Source: Bog-366 sp964501985
GTDB taxonomy: Bacteria > Acidobacteriota > Terriglobia > UBA7540
Length of the DNA: 35,486 bases
Assembly: GCA_964501985.1 (NCBI GenBank)
Contig: CAZCVY010000060.1
Location: 1-35,486 of the forward strand
Direction of reading: 5' to 3'
Every line of letters begins with the position of its first letter. The stretch's first letter is position 1. Under the pieces are notes generated by a model. The model was not told the origin of the DNA. It made no database searches and was given only the letters and a program-made list of their open reading frames with translations. Made by a program: the position numbers and the translations under genes. Of this stretch, positions 32,594-35,486 are shown in pieces.

Positions 32594-34702
32594 ATGTTTT
32601 GCCGCTTTTTCAAACCACTCATGTTGATGGGATTATTCTCGGGCATTGGATTATCGGGCCAGACGCCGCAGCCGCCCGTCGCGCCGGTCATTGAGCACCG
32701 CGAAACGCGCCACGGAGCCACGGTGATCGACAATTATTTCTGGCTCCGCGAGAAGTCGAATCCGGAGGTCATCAAGTACCTCGATGCGGAAAACGCTTAT
32801 ACCGAGGCCATGACCAAGCACCTAAAGCCGTTTGAGACCGCGCTCTATGACGAAATGTTGAGTCACATCAAGCAAACCGATTTGAGTGTGCCCGTCCTCC
32901 AAGGCGATTACTTCTATTACTCGCGCACCGAGGAAGGCAAACAGTATCCCATCCAGTGCCGCAAAAAAGGCAGTCTGGATGCGCAGGAAGAAGTCCTGCT
33001 TGACCTGAACGAGCTGGGTAAGGGGAAGAAGTTTGTCGGGCTCGGAGCCTTCGTCGTCAGCGACGATCAGAATCTGCTCGCCTACACGATTGATTACGTG
33101 GGTTACCGCCAGTTCAGTCTTGAGGTCAAGGATCTGAGGTCAGGCGCCACGCTTCCCGATACGTTGGAGCGCGTCGACAGCGTCGCTTGGGCCGCCGACA
33201 ATCGAACCTTGTTTTTGACCACTGAGGACGCGGTAACAAAACGCGCCAACCAAGCGTGGCGGCATACGCTGGGCCGGAAGGAATTCGAACCGATTTACGA
33301 GGAAAAGGACGAAATCTTCCGGCTCGGCATGGACAAGACTCGCGACAAGAAATACTTGTTGCTGTCGAGCGAAAGCACTGACACGACGGAGTCCCGCTAC
33401 CTTCGGGCCGATCGACCGAACTCCAACTTCACCATTTTCCTTCCGCGAGAAAAGCAACACCGTTATTACCTCGATCATCGGGAGAATCTCTTCTACATTC
33501 GCAGCGACAAGGGGGCGAAGAATTACCAGGTTTTCACCGCGCCCGAGGGTGATCCCCGACCCAGCAACTGGAGAATCTTCATCCCCCACGACAAAGACGT
33601 TTTGATTGATGGCGTCGATCTGTTCCACGATTTCGCCGTGTCGGTTGAGAAGTCGCAGGCGCTTAATCGCATGCGCATCTTCGACTTCAAATCGGGGAAG
33701 TGGAGCGCGATCTCCTTTCCAGAGCCCGTGTATGCGGCATTCCCCGGCGACACGCCGGACTATGCTTCCAAGACGTATCGCTACAGTTACCAGAGCCTGC
33801 TGACTCCTTCAAGCGTGTTTGATTTCGATACTCAAACTGGCAAATCGGTGCTCCGGAAGCAGCAGGAGGTGCCCGGCGGCTTCGATCGAACTCAGTACGA
33901 TTCGGAGCGCCAGTGGGTAACGGCGCGGGACGGCGCCAAGGTCCCGCTCTCGATAGTCTATAAGAAAGGATTCAAGCGCGACGGCACAGAACCCCTCCTT
34001 CTTTACGCCTACGGTTCCTATGGGTTTGGCGTACCGGCCACATTCTCGAGTTCGCGCCTCGTCCTGCTCGACCGCGGCGTCGCGTTCGTCATCGCTCACA
34101 TTCGCGGCGGCAACGATATGGGCGAGCAGTGGCGCGACGATGGCAGGCTCATGAAAAAGAAGAATACGTTCAATGACTTCATCGATTGCGCCGAATACCT
34201 CATCCAGCAGAAGTGGACCTCCAAAGATCGCCTGCTGATTGAAGGAGGCAGCGCCGGGGGACTCTTGATGGGAGCCGTAGTTAATATGCGCCCGGACCTC
34301 TTTCGCGCGGTCCATCTGGCCGTGCCGTTCCTCGATGTGATGAATGACATGATGGACCCGTCGCTGCCGCTGACGACGACCGATTACCCCGAGTGGGGTA
34401 ACCCCGCCGACAAAGCAGCTTACGATTACATTCTTTCATACAGTCCCTACGATAATCTGCACCCGGCGGCGTATCCGCCGATGCTGCTAACGGAAAGCCT
34501 GAACGATAGCCAGGTTGCATATTGGGAGGCGGCCAAGTTCGTTGCTAAAGCGCGTACGCTCAAGACGGACAATAACCCGATTCTGCTGAAGATGAAGATG
34601 GATCCCGCCGGTCACGGCGGCGCCTCGGGGCGATACGATCAACTGAAGGACCACGCTTTCGAATATGCGTGGCTGCTGAGCCAAGTCGGCGTTACCAAAT
34701 AG
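32594..34702 (+). CDS. Exported oligopeptidase B-like serine peptidase (S9A)
   Basis: 702 residues from ATG 32594. A prolyl-oligopeptidase-type enzyme that cuts short peptides. A signal peptide (about residues 1-22) suggests periplasmic location. The beta-propeller covers about 70-430 and the alpha/beta-hydrolase about 440-702. The catalytic triad is S553 (GGSAGG), D638 (ESLNDSQ) and H674 (PAGHGG), with the spacing of known S9A enzymes. HIRGGNDMGEQWRDDGRL and YPEWGNP...YSPYDN are more like oligopeptidase B (PtrB) than prolyl oligopeptidase. The frame opens at 32471, but ATG 32594 has GGAAGGA 5 nt upstream and precedes the signal sequence. The GH127-like gene follows after 50 bp in the same direction. 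Confidence 0.92.
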   Translation: MFCRFFKPLMLMGLFSGIGLSGQTPQPPVAPVIEHRETRHGATVIDNYFWLREKSNPEVIKYLDAENAYTEAMTKHLKPFETALYDEMLSHIKQTDLSVPVLQGDYFYYSRTEEGKQYPIQCRKKGSLDAQEEVLLDLNELGKGKKFVGLGAFVVSDDQNLLAYTIDYVGYRQFSLEVKDLRSGATLPDTLERVDSVAWAADNRTLFLTTEDAVTKRANQAWRHTLGRKEFEPIYEEKDEIFRLGMDKTRDKKYLLLSSESTDTTESRYLRADRPNSNFTIFLPREKQHRYYLDHRENLFYIRSDKGAKNYQVFTAPEGDPRPSNWRIFIPHDKDVLIDGVDLFHDFAVSVEKSQALNRMRIFDFKSGKWSAISFPEPVYAAFPGDTPDYASKTYRYSYQSLLTPSSVFDFDTQTGKSVLRKQQEVPGGFDRTQYDSERQWVTARDGAKVPLSIVYKKGFKRDGTEPLLLYAYGSYGFGVPATFSSSRLVLLDRGVAFVIAHIRGGNDMGEQWRDDGRLMKKKNTFNDFIDCAEYLIQQKWTSKDRLLIEGGSAGGLLMGAVVNMRPDLFRAVHLAVPFLDVMNDMMDPSLPLTTTDYPEWGNPADKAAYDYILSYSPYDNLHPAAYPPMLLTESLNDSQVAYWEAAKFVAKARTLKTDNNPILLKMKMDPAGHGGASGRYDQLKDHAFEYAWLLSQVGVTK

Positions 34703-34752
34703 GCTGGCCGCGCTCTAGGTTGCAATTGAGCCCTTGTGTTGGAGAGGGACCT

Positions 34753-35486
34753 ATGACCAGACTTCATCGACCCACGAGAAGGCAGTTTGTTTCTGCCGCA
34801 GCGGCGGCGGCGGGAACCGCTCTTCTACCCACCGCTGTGTTCGCTGGTCCAGCGCAGGATGCTGGCCCGAGCGCGGCGGCGAAGATCCCGCAGCCTGTGT
34901 CGCGGGAAAAAATCCAGTGGAAGGTTGAGCCGTTCCCTCTGCGGCAGGTTCGGCTGCGCAAAGGCCCATTCCTCGATGCTCTGGAAGCGGACCAGCGCTA
35001 CCTGCACTTGCTCCCCTCTGACCGCCTCCTCCACACCTTTCGCTTGAACGCCGGGCTCTCTTCTTCTGCCCAACCTCTGGGAGGCTGGGAGAAGCCGGAT
35101 TGCGAACTCCGGGGGCATTTTGCCGGCGGCCACTACTTGTCCGTGTGTGCGCTGATGTACTCGAGTGCCGGCGATCACGAGTTGAAGGAAAAAGCTGATG
35201 GCTTGGTCGCGCAGCTCGCCGATTGCCAAAAGGCCCACCAGAACGGCTACCTCAGCGCGTTCCCGGAGGAATTCTTCGACCGTTTACGCGAAGGGCGCCA
35301 AGTCTGGGCACCCTTTTACACCTATCACAAAATTATGGCAGGCCTCCTGGACATGTACGTCCACTGCGGAAACGATCAGGCTCTGGCGGTGGCCGAAGGC
35401 ATGGCGGCGTGGGTCGACCATTGGCAGGAGAGCATCAGCGACGAGCACATGCAGCGGATCCTGCAGACTGAATTCGGCGGCATGAA
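34753..35486 (+). CDS. Tat-exported GH127 (DUF1680, beta-L-arabinofuranosidase-type) protein, 3' end missing
   Basis: 244 codons are present before the window ends. The N-terminus TRRQFVSAAAAAAGTALL is a twin-arginine signal peptide, so the folded protein should be exported. After about 50 residues the domain starts with VRLRKGPFLDALEADQRYL, then GHFAGGHYLSVCALMYSSAGD, GYLSAFPEEFFDRL and VWAPFYTYHKIMAGLLD, a pattern characteristic of GH127/DUF1680. The catalytic Cys/Glu residues lie further downstream and are off the window. GH127 includes beta-L-arabinofuranosidases, so action on arabinose-containing plant glycans is plausible but unproven. A GGAGAGGG lies 4 nt before the ATG. It may share a transcript with the oligopeptidase. 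Confidence 0.88.
   Translation, partial: MTRLHRPTRRQFVSAAAAAAGTALLPTAVFAGPAQDAGPSAAAKIPQPVSREKIQWKVEPFPLRQVRLRKGPFLDALEADQRYLHLLPSDRLLHTFRLNAGLSSSAQPLGGWEKPDCELRGHFAGGHYLSVCALMYSSAGDHELKEKADGLVAQLADCQKAHQNGYLSAFPEEFFDRLREGRQVWAPFYTYHKIMAGLLDMYVHCGNDQALAVAEGMAAWVDHWQESISDEHMQRILQTEFGGM

Overview
The window looks like a chromosomal contig from an Acidobacteriota bacterium, probably class Terriglobia. The evidence is an ABC-less 'acidobacterial duplicated orphan permease' (ADOP), acidobacterial-type hypothetical exported proteins, an N-acetylmuramoyl-L-alanine amidase with a TPR-like N-terminus, high GC, and several families of dispersed palindromic and short-period repeats between genes. No rRNA, tRNA, intact insertion sequence, integrase or CRISPR array was seen. 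One scaffold gap (100 N) is present, and the last gene runs off the right edge.

Layout, left to right. (1) 252-4143, minus strand: a cell-wall operon of lytic transglycosylase, AMIN/Amidase_3 amidase and a membrane-anchored protein of unknown role, with a good promoter near 4315-4343. (2) 4494-6668, minus: a sulfation pair, an APS kinase carrying an orphan CysN C-terminal barrel plus a membrane-anchored PAPS-dependent sulfotransferase. (3) 7001-8122, plus: a DUF5009/heparan-alpha-glucosaminide N-acetyltransferase-like membrane acyltransferase. (4) 8299-10023, minus: a fatty-acyl-CoA synthetase with its own promoter. (5) 10489-11223, plus: an exported, probably outer-membrane protein. (6) 11612-21016, plus: a complete RND efflux operon of periplasmic adaptor, two different RND pumps and a NodT-type outer-membrane factor (MdtABC-TolC-like). 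(7) 21340-22866, plus: a GT39/ArnT-like membrane glycosyltransferase.

(8) 22947-24486, minus: a mutarotase-like protein preceded by a 3'-truncated short-chain dehydrogenase. (9) 24487-25457: an almost gene-free, partly AT-rich interval with several diverged copies of one repeat. (10) 25458-27899, minus: the ADOP permease. (11) 27900-29064: intergenic DNA with the scaffold gap, hairpin repeats and a promoter for the next gene. (12) 29065-29757, plus: an exported protein of unknown function. (13) 29772-32355, minus: acetolactate synthase ilvB and ilvN, split by 319 bp of low-complexity DNA with a telomere-like G-rich strand. (14) 32594-35486, plus: an exported oligopeptidase B and a Tat-exported GH127-type glycosidase (partial).

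The main theme is envelope and export: peptidoglycan hydrolysis, sulfation, membrane acylation and glycosylation, drug/metabolite efflux and exported hydrolases, with branched-chain amino acid synthesis embedded. I saw no complete new defence or biosynthetic system. The most unusual items are the reduced CysN-CysC fusion beside a sulfotransferase, the repeat family of unknown nature at 24831-25229 (which the gap-flanking sequence resembles), the telomere-like spacer inside ilvBN, and a lipoprotein signal peptide that appears to be encoded by a heptanucleotide DNA repeat.
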